Assembly (NCBI GenBank): GCA_039105265.1 | Contig: JAPFFF010000005.1 | Coordinates: 4,387,501-4,451,500 of the forward strand | DNA length: 64,000 nucleotides | Direction: 5' to 3' | Source: Tritrichomonas musculus | Lineage: Eukaryota > Parabasalia > Tritrichomonadida > Tritrichomonadidae | Part shown: piece by piece, positions 10,605 through 21,387 of the stretch | How the letters are laid out: every line of letters starts with the position of its first letter | Position numbering within the stretch: position 1 is the first letter of the stretch | Made by a program: the position numbers and the translations under genes | The notes under the pieces: generated by a model | What the model was told of the DNA's origin: nothing | Databases searched by the model: none | The model's input: only the letters and a program-made list of their open reading frames with translations

Positions 10605-11106
10605 ACTGTGAAAATCTTTCCCATAAATCTTGATTCTGTTTTTTTTTTCTTTATTCAAAAATGTTTGATCACAAATTTTTATTTTTTATGTTTTTTTTAT
10701 GATGCTGAAAATCGTAAATCCCAAATTTTTATCGGTTTGGACAGTCCCAGCCCCTTTACAACCCCATATTATTAATTGCAATAGGATTTTCAACAGCATC
10801 AAACTCAACTTTTTGAATGAAGCATTGAAAAATATATATGAATATCTTATGCTCTAAAAGAAAAAATACAATAAATATATTTAGTTTAAGTTTAATATAA
10901 TTAAATTAATATTAATTTATTTAAAATGCATCTGGCCACATCATATTGATTGACTTTTCTCTCAAATTGTATTTTTTGGGATCTCACATTTTTGAGCGAT
11001 TGATGAAAGTTTGAATGAAATAAACGGGGAAAAAAAAAAAATGTACAGCTCGCATTTATTACGGTTACAAAAAATCACAGTAATAAAGAAATTTTGAAAA
11101 TTTTAA
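10605..11106. other. Spacer before the transposon nest, no gene seen
   Basis: AT-rich, with short A and T runs. No open frame or repeat end was recognised before the possible TTAA boundary at 11103-11106. Confidence 0.45.
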
Positions 11107-12194
11107 GGTCGTACGTCCAATTCAATGATCAGAATTCAATGAGATTTCTCAAATATTTTAATTCTTTTTGGAGTAAAAAAAGTTGAAGAATAAATTATAT
11201 TTTGGAGAAAATAAAAGAGGAATTCTTTATAGCACATACAACTTTTTCAGAAGAAAATAATCGTCCATTTTTTCGAGCTTTATTTTACATAGAAAAGATT
11301 AAAAGTTCATTGTATTTTTTATTGATTTCTTAATTTATGCCATTTAGAGAATATGTTAAAGGCGAAATAATCGAAAATTTTCAAAAATGAGATTATTATT
11401 TGATTAATAATTCTTCTCAAAAATGGTTGATTTAGAGAATCAAATGGCTTGTTGGGCTTCCTAAATTGATAAAATTTAGGATTTAATGGTTAAAATCAAT
11501 ATTAAATAAGAAAACAAATATTTTTAAATTATTTTAAAGGAATAAAAAAAGCATGAATAGGGGGTCATGCTATTTTGTTTAAAAAATATTAATTTTAATT
11601 TCTCAAAAAGTTTATCTGGACCATATATACATACAAAAAGTTCTCTGTGCTGCAGCACTGTGCTAAAAAATTACACCCAAAATAAAATGTCTATTATTTA
11701 TAGATTGATGATATCAGGGATGTTTATCGATAGTGTCCGATAACGGTTAAATACGTTGCCAATATTATCGATATTATCGGGAGTAGAGTAGAATAACCGA
11801 TACTATCCGATAATAAATATCATTATCGATAAAAACGGTTTTTATCATGGCCAATAATGACCGATATTTTTAACTTTTTTAAGGTAAAGAAAAGATATTT
11901 ACTAGAAATTATGGTTATTTAATTGTTATATAATTATATAAAAGTTATTTTTTCAAGTAATGACATATAAAAAAGCTTGTATGTACACATGATCAAATTA
12001 TTAAAAAAGATTTTTTATATTTCATAGGAAATTAACTTTTACTATAATAAAAGATAAGTAATATATTATAATTCTAATAATATTTAAGTATGAAATTTAA
12101 AATCAATAAAGATAATTTTATTTTGGCAAAAAAAATAAATTTATCAAAAAGTGAACAAGATAACTTTTTGTAAATTAATAAAATTCTCTCCATT

Positions 12195-12542
12195 GTTGTA
12201 CTAGATATTCCAACATTTTGTTATCAAAAAGTTAGAATTTTTTATAAAAGACATAGAAAATATTGAATAAATCATTATTTTTTTTTATTCAAAATTATTT
12301 GGGTTACATATTTTTACCGAGTCTTACCCCAAATCGCGGGGTCTCGACTCCTCCTAACGACTCCTCCCTCTGGTCGTCGTCGTTAGTCGTCGCTCGACGC
12401 CCGCTAGGGGTATGTAGACTGCGGAAAAAATATGTAAAAATAAAATAATTTGAATAAAAAAAGAGCGATTTATTCAATATTTTCTATGACCTTTAATAAA
12501 ATTCACTTTTTGATAACAAAATGTTGGAATATCTAGTATAAC
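12195..12542. mobile_element. Foldback element of 348 bp with GC-rich core and 18-bp flanking direct repeat
   Basis: The ends GTTGTACTAGATATTCCAAC and the complement of GTTGGAATATCTAGTATAAC pair, and the pairing continues inward for about 100 bases. The 18-base sequence AATAAAATTCTCTCCATT occurs directly on both sides (12177-12194 and 12543-12560). The core at about 12315-12425 is strikingly GC-rich for this genome and can form two hairpins: GAGTC/GACTC closing CCCC/GGGG (12319-12350), and CTAACGAC/GTCGTTAG just after it. No protein is encoded that I can support. Confidence 0.7.
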
Positions 12543-13180
12543 AATAAAATTCTCTCCATTTCTCTAAATATTTTTAGACTTGATATTCTTTTAATAAAAA
12601 AAACGCAAATTATTTTAGTAGCATTGCATTAATATTTCATTACATATTAAGATTCGTTAATTTGCAAATATGGAAATAATTTAATACTGAGAAGATATGA
12701 GGAAATTATCGTCTTATAACTTTGTTCTTAATCATAATCTTTTTTTGTTGGCCAATTGGCTCTTTTTTAAAAATTTTGAAAATAATCTTTTTATGTATTA
12801 ATCAAAACCCTGATTTTTTAGCTTCTCATTATTATATTGGACATATAATGCACCCTGACCTTATTTCGCTTATTTCAGCATGCACTATTGAAGTACAATT
12901 AAAAATATAAAATTCCAAATTTTATTCCAAGAGAAAATGAAGCCCCAGCTTTTTGAGAGGCCAAAAATTGAATGAATAAAAAATATAAAAATTTTAAAAT
13001 GTTAAAAATGCGTTATATAAAACCAACAAAAACGAAATATAGCATTTAGTAAAACATATATAGAAAAAAAGCATAGAAAATAATTGAGAGGGAAGATTTT
13101 TTGAGTGTATTTTATATTTTCGCTAAAATGTATTCAAATTTGAAATAAACAAATTGAAAGAATTTCAGATGCACACAAAA

Positions 13181-13242
13181 AGCAAGATTATTTTTTCTAT
13201 GATATTGAAAAAGCAAGATTATTTTTTCTATGATATTGAAAA
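13181..13242. repeat. Tandem duplication of a 31-base unit
   Basis: Two adjacent identical copies of a unit beginning AGCAAGATTATTTTTTCTAT and ending GATATTGAAAA. This looks like replication slippage. Confidence 0.85.
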
Positions 13243-15827
13243 ATCAACTTCATAACGTATTATCTTCAAAGCTTTGTTATTGATGATTATGTTGTAAATG
13301 AGCAAGGATTAGTTAGATTAAAAAATTGAAAAATTTTCCAAATTTGAAAAATTTTTATATCTTCACAAAAGTAAAGTTCGAAAAATTTTAATTGAATTAT
13401 CGTATAAACAAAAAATATATTTATCTATTAATTTGACTAGCATCATACGAAAATAAAAATAAATAAATACAATAATATTGATCAATAAAAAATAAATATA
13501 CTGGAATAAATAACAAATGTTTGAAAAATAGATTCGACTAATAAATTCCTTTGAATAAATCTATTCCAGCATATTAATTTCCTTTGAATCTATTAAAAAA
13601 GAGGCAAATATTAATCAGAATTCATTTACTAAAATTTCCTATAGTTATGAATTATAATAATGTACATTAGAGTTAAACATTGAAGTGAATTATCTTAATA
13701 TATTGTTAAACAAGCTAAAAAATACAAATAAAAGTATTTTTGTTTCTTTTTGAATTTCAATCGAAAATAATAATTAAGTTTTTTTAATAGCAATAATAAA
13801 ATTAGGCTAGCAATAATAAAATAAAACATAAAAGGTTTTAAAAAGTGGTTTGCTTGAATAATCTGAAATTGAAGGCTAGCAATAATAAAATAAAAAAAAA
13901 TTGTTCGAATGCGAATATTTTTGAATTTATTAAGTTCAAAGAGTTTGCTGATTTAGTTAAGACGGGTTTGATGGTCGTTTTTCTATCATAAAATGAAAAT
14001 AGTGTTTTTTATTATTTGAATGAATTCTCATTATTTTTAAAAACTTTTTGAATAAAAATTTTCAAAGATGTAAAATATTCAAATTTTAAAAATCTAAATT
14101 TGTTCTTTTTTAGTTCTATTTCAATAATTATTAGTACATATATATGTTCAAGGCCATGTTAAATTTGTTATTAAGCACCAATATTATATATTTATAATAT
14201 CCTTTTTCATTTATTCATTTATAATTTAAAAAACGTCTTTTAAACTCAACAACAGTTCTGTGAAATAGAACAATTCAAGTTTATTCAACTAGTTTACCTA
14301 TTTATAACCTTTTATATTGTGTTTTTATCAAAAGTTTGAAGAAGTATGCTGAAAATTATTATACTTATTGAGTTTAATAATGGGATTTTTTTTTTATCAT
14401 TCAATTAGTTATTAAATATAAGATAAGAAAACCTTGATTTCCCCTACCTCAATTCCTAGGAACGAAATTTCATTTTGAGTCACAGCTTTAAATAGGCTCA
14501 AACAAATGAAAACAACCGATTATATATGTTTTCCAAGATTGAGAATCACCTTTTTGATGAATGATTTTCTGTGACTTATGCTTGCTTATTACAGTATTGG
14601 AATATCAAAAAAGTTTTCATTATATTACATATATGGTTGATATTGACTAATTTCTATGAGCATAAGGGAGTTTTTAATATTAAAAATGCATTTATTTTAA
14701 TCAAATAATTAATAAATTACCAAGTATTAACTCATATAATTAAAATCTTCCCTTAAGCTCACAACACAATCACAGTAAAACAATTTGTTGAACTTAGTAT
14801 TTTTCTGGAGAAATAAAGCATTCCATACATTTTTACAATTTAGGCTATCAACTACTGATGATTGAGAAAGCATAAGGAGTAATCAAATCTATTTAAATGA
14901 AAAATGTAGTTTGAATATCAATAATTTTTTTTAACCTCCATCATAAATCTATCAGAACTAAATATGGATTGTTACAATTAACTATGCTATGATACCTACT
15001 AGGAACAAATAACGAGTCTCGTTTAGCAGCATGATCAATTATTACTTTCAGGCTTAAGGAAAGAAAAAAGAAAATACCTTAATGCATACTATTTTTATAT
15101 CAATATTTGAAATGAGGAAATGATAACAGAGTGAACTCAGTCAAGTGCTTTCTTTTCTATTTGATATACTAGAAAGTGTAAGCTAATTTTTGTTTAGGTT
15201 AGGAATTCAATGAAAAATAAGTTTGGTCTCGTAACTTTTGCTTTATTTTATTTGATTAATAGTATTCTTAACCAAGAAAATATAAAAATTATCTATCCTT
15301 TTTTGGTTTAATCTCATCAGCAATAAATCTAAGGACTTTATTCAGGTTTAACGAAGTTGTAATCGCTATTATTTCAATCTATATGCTCTTTATACATATA
15401 ATATAAAGGTTTTATGGTATAATAACTGTTGCAAAATAAGTGGAAATACTGAAATTATATTTTTTAAATCGTTTTTCATCAATGAAATTCAAAAAAAATC
15501 TTATTAATGCAACATTTGGCATAGTAAAGATCGTTTATATATAAGTAATAAACTTCTTTTCATGTTTTTCGTATTAGATATCGGAGAATTTATTTAAATT
15601 TAGACCAAATAGCCAAATTATGGTCTGTTTTTGCTTTTGAAAAACTTTTATCAAGCTAATTGCAATTATAAAATTATGTTCTTTATTAATTAATATGTTT
15701 TTTATTATCAATTATATTATATTATTCTAAAAATTCAAAAATATTGAATTACCAAAATAGGAATCCATTCAAAAGTATGTAAACTATTCAAATCAAATTC
15801 AATAAAATACGTTAAAATTATTTTTAC

Positions 15828-17078
15828 ATGTCGCAAGAGATTTTAAAATCACAGCTCAATCAAATTATGGAAAAAATAGCCCAAAAACCAATTTCGCTGT
15901 ATTTCGAAAAATTACCAGATGAAAAACAAGAAAAAAATTATTATTCAATCGTAAAAACTCCAATGTGCTTTGAAATAATCAAAAATAAAATAAGTGATAA
16001 TAAATATTTTAATATAGACGATTTTACAAAGGATTTCAATTTAATTTATCAAAATACTTGTCAAGTTTATGGTGATAAATCTTTAACTATTCAAATGTTT
16101 GATATGCTTTATGAAATAATGAATAAAGAAATTTCAATGAATTGTTTGAGCAATCATCAAAAAATAATTCAGAATTGCGAAAAATTGACCGGAATAGACA
16201 AAGATTTTTTTTATCTTTCAAAAATACTTAATTCAAAATTTGATATATATCAGTTGGACGCTTCAGAAATAAATAAATTGGTTGATTCAATTAAAGACAA
16301 TTCAATTTCTTTAAAATCAATTTTTAAATATTTTAAATGTAAACGAACCACTTTACTCAATTTTCTTAAAAATAATTATAATATTGATTTAGGAAATTTG
16401 AAATGTGGTCGAAAACCTCTCAATATTTCAGATGAACTCATTCAGAAATTTTCAGAGATTCACAATTCATGGGAAGGTGGATATAAGGGTATTGGAAACA
16501 TATTAAATATTTCAGAATGGCATTCTAGAAAAATACATAATATTTTATATCCACCAAAACAAAAAGAAAAAAAAGAAATTGTACATGACTCAAGATATCA
16601 TGCAACAAGGGTTAATTATTTGTGGCATTGTGATATCCACTTTTTGAAGGACAAACCACCTTACTTTGAAAAAGTTCATTATTTGATAGCTTTTATTGAT
16701 GATTATTCAAGAAAAATAATTTATTTTGAAATTGGTGAATATAAAACAATGGAATTTGCTGCTCAAGCTTTGAATAATTGCCTCTCAAATTTCAAAGAAA
16801 ATGAATATCCCTTTGAAATAACAACCGATAACGGTAAAGAATTTACTGGTAACGATTTTGAAGAAGAACTTAAAAAAAGCAAAATTTTTCATTATAAAAT
16901 TCGTCCAAGAAATCCTGAAGAAAACGCAAAAATTGAAAGGTGGTGGCCGATAGTAGAAAAATTGAAAGATTATAAAGATATCCCCATCATAGTATTTATT
17001 TATAACAATATTTTGTTTCATTCAGCTTTAAAAAATTATTTTGTACTTCCCAATTTTTTAAAAATTTTATATTTTTAA
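15828..17078 (+). CDS. Bromodomain-integrase fusion (transposase of the 5.5-kb element)
   Basis: 416 residues. Residues about 15-105 read as a bromodomain: LPDEKQEKNYYSIVKTPM, then IIKNKI, FNIDDFTKDFNLIYQN and CQVYG, matching the ZA loop, helix A and helix B pattern of acetyl-lysine readers. The residue usually Asn after the Tyr (YN) is Gly here. A helix-turn-helix-like stretch follows at about 195-240. An rve/RNase H-fold integrase core then carries D269 (WHCDIHF), D334 (TTDNGKEF) and E370 (NPEENAKIERWW), with 35 residues between the last two (DD35E). The segment YLIAFIDDYSRKI is typical of integrases. The core predicts cut-and-join of DNA ends; the bromodomain suggests chromatin-guided targeting (inference). 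The frame is intact and stops just before the right terminal array. No capsid or polymerase gene is nearby. Confidence 0.8.
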   Translation: MSQEILKSQLNQIMEKIAQKPISLYFEKLPDEKQEKNYYSIVKTPMCFEIIKNKISDNKYFNIDDFTKDFNLIYQNTCQVYGDKSLTIQMFDMLYEIMNKEISMNCLSNHQKIIQNCEKLTGIDKDFFYLSKILNSKFDIYQLDASEINKLVDSIKDNSISLKSIFKYFKCKRTTLLNFLKNNYNIDLGNLKCGRKPLNISDELIQKFSEIHNSWEGGYKGIGNILNISEWHSRKIHNILYPPKQKEKKEIVHDSRYHATRVNYLWHCDIHFLKDKPPYFEKVHYLIAFIDDYSRKIIYFEIGEYKTMEFAAQALNNCLSNFKENEYPFEITTDNGKEFTGNDFEEELKKSKIFHYKIRPRNPEENAKIERWWPIVEKLKDYKDIPIIVFIYNNILFHSALKNYFVLPNFLKILYF

Positions 17079-17338
17079 TTATAAAATATCGGAGAATATC
17101 GAACCGTAACCGTCCGATAGTGACCAAATATCGGCGGTTTGGCTTAACGTATTTATCGATAATTATTGGTTATCGAACAAATTTTTATCGATATTATCGG
17201 ACTATCGATAATGAGCCGATAATCGATATTTATCATCATCGATCGACAACCCTGGATGATATATTAAAAAAAAATATTTTTATGCATTATTTTTACATTT
17301 TAATTCAAAATTATTTTTTATAAAATTTTATCAGAGGT

Positions 17339-17723
17339 TACCCTTCGGACGTAATTAGAATTTTATAAAATTCAATGAAAAGACGTATTAAAATGTAAAA
17401 ATTGCCGAAATGAAACGTAATTACATCATTTATATAAAAATACAAAAAAAGCAAAGAGGTTTAGTTTCGAACTCAATGCTTTGCCCTCAAATTGATTTAA
17501 CCTCTAAGCTAGAGCTCTCAAATTTGAAAGGATAAAATATTTATATTTAAAGATAAATATATTTATTTTTGAAATACGTCTTTTTATTAACTTTTTCTAA
17601 AAAAGTCGTATTCCAATTATTTTCACGTAGACGTAATCGTAAAACGTAATTGATTTTTTTTCTTGGTCTATTTTATTGAAAAAGTTTGAACAGAACGCAA
17701 TTTTTAAAACCTCCGAAGGGCAA
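17339..17723. mobile_element. Small non-autonomous element (Mutator-like) containing a tRNA-like unit
   Basis: The ends TACCCTTCGGA and TCCGAAGGGCA face each other. ATCAGAGGT is repeated directly on both sides (17330-17338 and 17724-17732). A 9-bp duplication is typical of Mutator-like elements. No protein gene is present. It sits just outside the 5.5-kb element. The interior holds a minus-strand tRNA-like segment (separate entry). Confidence 0.55.
17444..17530 (-). ncRNA. tRNA-like Pol III unit or tRNA pseudogene
   Basis: On the minus strand there is a perfect A-box form TAGCTTAGAGG (17501-17511) and a near-consensus B box GAGTTCGAAAC (17464-17474), 48 bases apart end to end. A run of seven T follows (17444-17450), fitting a Pol III terminator. 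The acceptor and anticodon stems do not close, so it is not a working tRNA as read. It could be a tRNA-derived promoter. Confidence 0.4.
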
Positions 17724-17739
17724 ATCAGAGGTATTCACC

Positions 17740-18810
17740 TTTAAAATTTCCACGGTATTTTTTAAATTTGATAAAATAATTTTTAAATATATTATATAAA
17801 TGTAATAATATATTAATGATTAATAAATTCATGCGCTAGTTTTCGAGAAACTCGATTTTATTATTTTCTGATATTATTTGGTCAAATAATTCACAATTTA
17901 AAATAATCGATTTATATTTTTATATAACATGTCACATATTTATTTTCTATCGTCTTTTTAAAGTCTAAAATAAAAAACAGAAAAAAGTATATATTTTTAT
18001 AAGAGAGTTTATTTATTTTGTGAATAAGTAGCTTTTTCACTTTTTTTTGAAAAAAATTTGAAAAATTCTATTATTTTGAATAAATCTTTCAGATTCATAG
18101 CTAGTTTTTTTTGATTATTGGAATTCTAAAAGATATATAAACTGATTTGCACGATAAAAATAATAATATATCAAATTTAAATTTCAAAAAATCGATTTTT
18201 TGTTAAGAAAATAAAAACCTCTTATTAAAAAAGCTCTTTATTCAAAATTGGCCGCATAAAATTAAAATTATATCTGTTAATATGTTTAATAATATGCTGA
18301 TATATAATATAATCAAATCAAAAAAGGAAAAAACCGTGTGGATCTCGAGAAATGCATTATTTTCTCTAGTCATTATTTTGTTGATTAAAAACTTACTATT
18401 TTTTTAAAAAGGAAAGTTTTTTGATCATTACTATAGCAGTAAATTGGGTTTTATGGTTAGAGACGTCATTTGTATATAAAAATATTGATAAAATTTAGTG
18501 ATATAAGAAATATTGAAATAATATGTGAAGTATTTTTTTTACGATAATCAATGTATATTTAAATTAATTGGTTGAATATAAAAATATTTTATTGTTTTTA
18601 TTGAATAAATTCAACAGATTAATCAGGAAAATGCAATTAAAAATAGTTACGTTATAAATGACCGTTAAGTCACTTAACGTGAATAATTGTTTTTTGATCG
18701 TTTAGGACAAATATCATCATTTTTGACCTAAACTTTTTCATAATATGGAAGTATTGAAAGATGTATTCTATGAGTTTATTCAATATTAACAAGTTTACAA
18801 CATTTTTGGG
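17740..18810. other. Gene-free stretch to the right of the nested elements
   Basis: AT-rich with no supported gene. A perfect 17-base palindrome CGTTAAGTCACTTAACG lies at 18663-18679; its meaning is unknown. Confidence 0.45.
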
Positions 18811-18980
18811 ACGTACGCCCTTAAAATAATTTTAAAAAAATGATAAATTTAAAGAATATTATAATAGAATATATTATATAATGCATATAAATTAAATATT
18901 AAAAAATATTGATATATAATATCTAAATTTATTTCAAAAATTATAAAAAAAGATTATTATTTTGTAAAGTAAAGTTCAAA

Positions 18981-19711
18981 ACCCCCTAACGATAAAAAAA
19001 CCCCCTAACTTTTTTAAAATTTGAGAGAAAACTTTTTATAGATCAATAAATATTCATTCATTTTAATATATTTAATAATGTATTCAATATTATTTATGTA
19101 TTATAATTTAGAAGCCCTGATTTTAACTTTACAAAAACCCCTAACTTTTTTCCATATTTAAATTTAAACAAGAAACTTGCGATGCCGTTTATAAACTATG
19201 ATTTTTTAAAAAAACACAAATTCAATTACGATTGAGAATTCAAAAATTTTATCTACTCATTTAATTTTTGAATTGTCATTGAAAAAAAAAAATATGTAAT
19301 ATATAATTAAATATTTAATATATAAGAAAAATTAATTTGTTTATACTTACATTTTACATATTAAAAAACGAAAAGCTAGTTGTTAAAAGATAAAAACTTG
19401 TCTATCGGCAGAAAATAATTATTTGATAAGTGAAAATGATAGAAAAGTATTTTATATTTAAAAGATATAATTATTTTAATAGATTAATTTAGTTCTTAAT
19501 TATATATATATCATAATTTTCATATTTTAAAAAGTTTTTTTCAAGCGGAATGATGAAAAAAAGGCAATTTAAAAAAATGCACTTTTTTCAAATCGAGTCT
19601 ATATATATAATATATATTCAAAAGAAAGTACTTTTTGCAATCAAAAAAGGCTAATTTGAGAGGGAAAAATGGTCAAAAAAAGTTAGGGGGTTGTTGAAAA
19701 AGTTAGGGGGT
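18981..19711. mobile_element. Non-autonomous element with doubled ACCCCCTAAC ends
   Basis: The left end holds two copies of the word CCCCCTAAC (18982-18990 and 19001-19009). The right end holds two inverted copies GTTAGGGGG (19682-19690 and 19702-19710). Another CCCCTAACTTTTTT copy lies inside near 19138. The interior is AT-rich and without a gene. A target duplication could not be fixed. Confidence 0.5.
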
Positions 19712-19904
19712 TTATTCCTTTTCTTTAATACAAAAAGTTCTATCTTTATTCATTCAATTTATCTATTCATTTTAAAAAAGTGGATTTTTGAATGATTCAA
19801 TTTTGTTAAAAAAAAATTAATTTGTTAAGATATTTAAAGGTCAAAATTATTAGCCTTTAGAAAGGTGAAAAAGTTTTTATTACTGCGGTTTGGCGGTTAC
19901 AGTA

Positions 19905-21385
19905 AACTCTGAACAAAAAATATCACCTAGTACACAAAAATTTGTGAAAATTTTATCAAATTTCCTAAAAATTGAATTATTTTATTATTTTTTATTCAAA
20001 ATATTGTATTGACTTTCAAAAATATTTTTAAAATTTGTCGAATGACCAAGAGAGTTTTTCTCACCGAACAAGAAAAAATCAAGATTGTGGCAATGGTGTA
20101 TGTTTACGGTCATCAATGGAAATTCCATATGACACTGTTAAAAGTTTTTATAAGAGCTATTTAAAGCATGGTTCTATTTTGCCCAAGCAAGGAAGGCCGA
20201 TCAAAATTGACAACGACATAAAAGAAAGAGTTGTGCAGACAATGGAACAAAATCCAACAAGTACTTTACGATGTGTTGCAAATAATTTTCAAATATGTGC
20301 AACGTCAGTAAAAAACATACTAAATGAACACAAAATCCATTTTTTCTGCAAATACCAATATGCCCGTTAAATCCAAATCACGTTACAAACAGAATTAACT
20401 TTTGCAATAATATGATAAATACAATGCCTCAAAATATCATATTTACGGATGAAAGTTCTGTCGAAGTAAATCTCAAAGGCCATGGGATTCGGCGCAAAAG
20501 AGGTTTGTACCCCCCTGGGTCTTTTTTCGAGAAAACAGCACATCCTATTCATGTAATGGTGTGGGGGGGAATTGGACCCAGGGGGTTCAGAACCTCACTA
20601 ATCAGATTCGACAAACACGTGAATTCCAAAACATATATTACAGCTTTAGTACATAATAATATTGTAGGAATTATAAGAAGCATATTTGGCAATAATTGGT
20701 GCTGGCAGCAAGATAATGCTCCAGCACATAATGCATTAAATACTAAATTTCTCCTCAACCAAATTATGCCAAATATGCTTACATGGCCGGCAAAATCACC
20801 AGACTTGTCTCCAATAGAGCAAGTCTGGGATTATATAAAAAAGCGGTTAGAAGGTCAAAAATTTGACACAGTCGATGAACTTTTCAATGCCGTCAAACAT
20901 GAATGGGATACCATTCCAAATGAAATATTACATAATTTTTACAGCTCATTCTTAGCTAGATGCCAAGTTTGTTTACAAAAAAATGGACAAAGTTTAAATG
21001 GGAGCTGGACTGAGGTACATCATGTTCATGATTCATATCGAACAAGCCTTTTTTATAGAACCGATCCACAAACTCATATCACATATGTTGGTGAACAATA
21101 ATTAATTAATAATTAATTATTTTAATTTCTAACTTATTAAGATATTGATATTTATTTTTATTTTTATTTTTTTTTTTTTTTTTTTAATTTTTCTAAGAAA
21201 GAAAAATATCTAATTGAAAAATTCAATTAATAAAAATATAATCAACAGAAATTTGAAAACTATGGTTTTTTTAAGAGAAAAAATATCACCTACTTATCGT
21301 TCTGTTTTGATAAGAGACTAAGAATTATTCAGGGGAATCTATTCAAAAAAAATTGAGAAGTAGGTGATATTTTTTGAACAAAGTT
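19905..21385 (+). mobile_element. Tc1-family transposon, decayed
   Basis: The ends AACTCTGAACAAAAAATATC and the complement of GATATTTTTTGAACAAAGTT form inverted repeats of about 25 bases, flanked by TA (19903-19904 and 21386-21387), as in Tc1/mariner elements. A further copy of the word AAAAAATATCACCTACTT lies at about 21270, near the right end, with its complement at the very end. The gene inside is frameshifted (next entry). Confidence 0.8.
20042..21101 (+). pseudogene. Tc1-like DD34E transposase, frameshifted
   Basis: The start MTKRVFLTEQEKIKIVAMVY fits the first helix-turn-helix of Tc1-like transposases. The frame then shifts near 20120 to the stretch with SFYKSYLKHGSILPKQGRP. It shifts again near 20370-20410 before the catalytic part. 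The core has FTDES, QQDNAPAH and SPIEQVWD with 34 residues between the second Asp and the Glu (DD34E). Expected full length is about 340 residues. The two frame breaks make it inactive, but the catalytic triad is kept. It is related in plan to the minus-strand copy at 33242-34365 (both keep YSSFLARC and SLNG in the C-terminal part), but clearly diverged from it. Confidence 0.85.
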
Positions 21386-21387
21386 TA

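Larger units (their letters stand above)
11880..15827. other. Gene-free interior of the 5.5-kb element
   Basis: Apart from the foldback insertion at 12195-12542, I see no coding sequence in nearly 4 kb. It holds a 31-base unit duplicated in tandem at 13181-13242 (AGCAAGATTATTTTTTCTAT...) and a 22-base word beginning GGCTAGCAATAATAAAATAA present at 13805 and again near 13873. It may be decayed element coding sequence or filler. Confidence 0.5.
11715..17254 (+). mobile_element. TIR element of 5.5 kb with bromodomain-integrase gene; 8-bp target duplication
   Basis: The element starts CAGGGATGTTTATCGATA and ends with the inverted form ...TCGACAACCCTG. It is flanked by a perfect 8-base direct repeat GATGATAT (11707-11714 and 17255-17262). 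Each terminal 150-170 bases is an array of TATCGATA, CCGATAA and TTATCGG words rather than one long clean inverted repeat. The only gene seen is the integrase fusion at 15828-17078, reading into the right end. About 4 kb to its left has no gene and contains one foldback insertion. The CAGGG ends and 8-bp duplication are usual for hAT and some MULE elements, but the gene is an rve-type integrase, so the superfamily is unsettled. Confidence 0.75.
11107..18820. mobile_element. Possible TTAA-flanked element enclosing other transposons
   Basis: The left end reads TTAA then GGTCGTACGTCC (11103-11118). The right end reads GGACGTACGCCC then TTAA (18809-18824). The 12-base ends match as inverted repeats at 11 of 12 positions, and both are flanked by TTAA, as piggyBac-like elements are. 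Removing the 5.5-kb element (11715-17254) and the 0.4-kb element (17339-17723) leaves about 1.8 kb with no gene. The short ends make this tentative. Confidence 0.4.

Noticed and set aside
12263-12448. 62-codon frame across the GC-rich foldback core
   Set aside because: It runs through the inverted arm and hairpins; the peptide is an Arg/Ser-rich chance reading with no family match.
12722-12910. 62-codon frame inside the 5.5-kb element
   Set aside because: A short hydrophobic reading, not supported by any motif.
13181-13242. Possible CRISPR-like direct repeats
   Set aside because: Two adjacent copies without spacers; simple tandem duplication in a eukaryotic genome.
11715-17254. Polinton-type virus-like element because of the rve integrase
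   Set aside because: No capsid, polymerase or packaging genes are visible, the element is only 5.5 kb, and the target duplication is 8 bp rather than 6.
18981-19711. Internal telomere repeat (CCCCCTAAC)
   Set aside because: Only two spaced words at each end in mirror orientation, not a tandem array.
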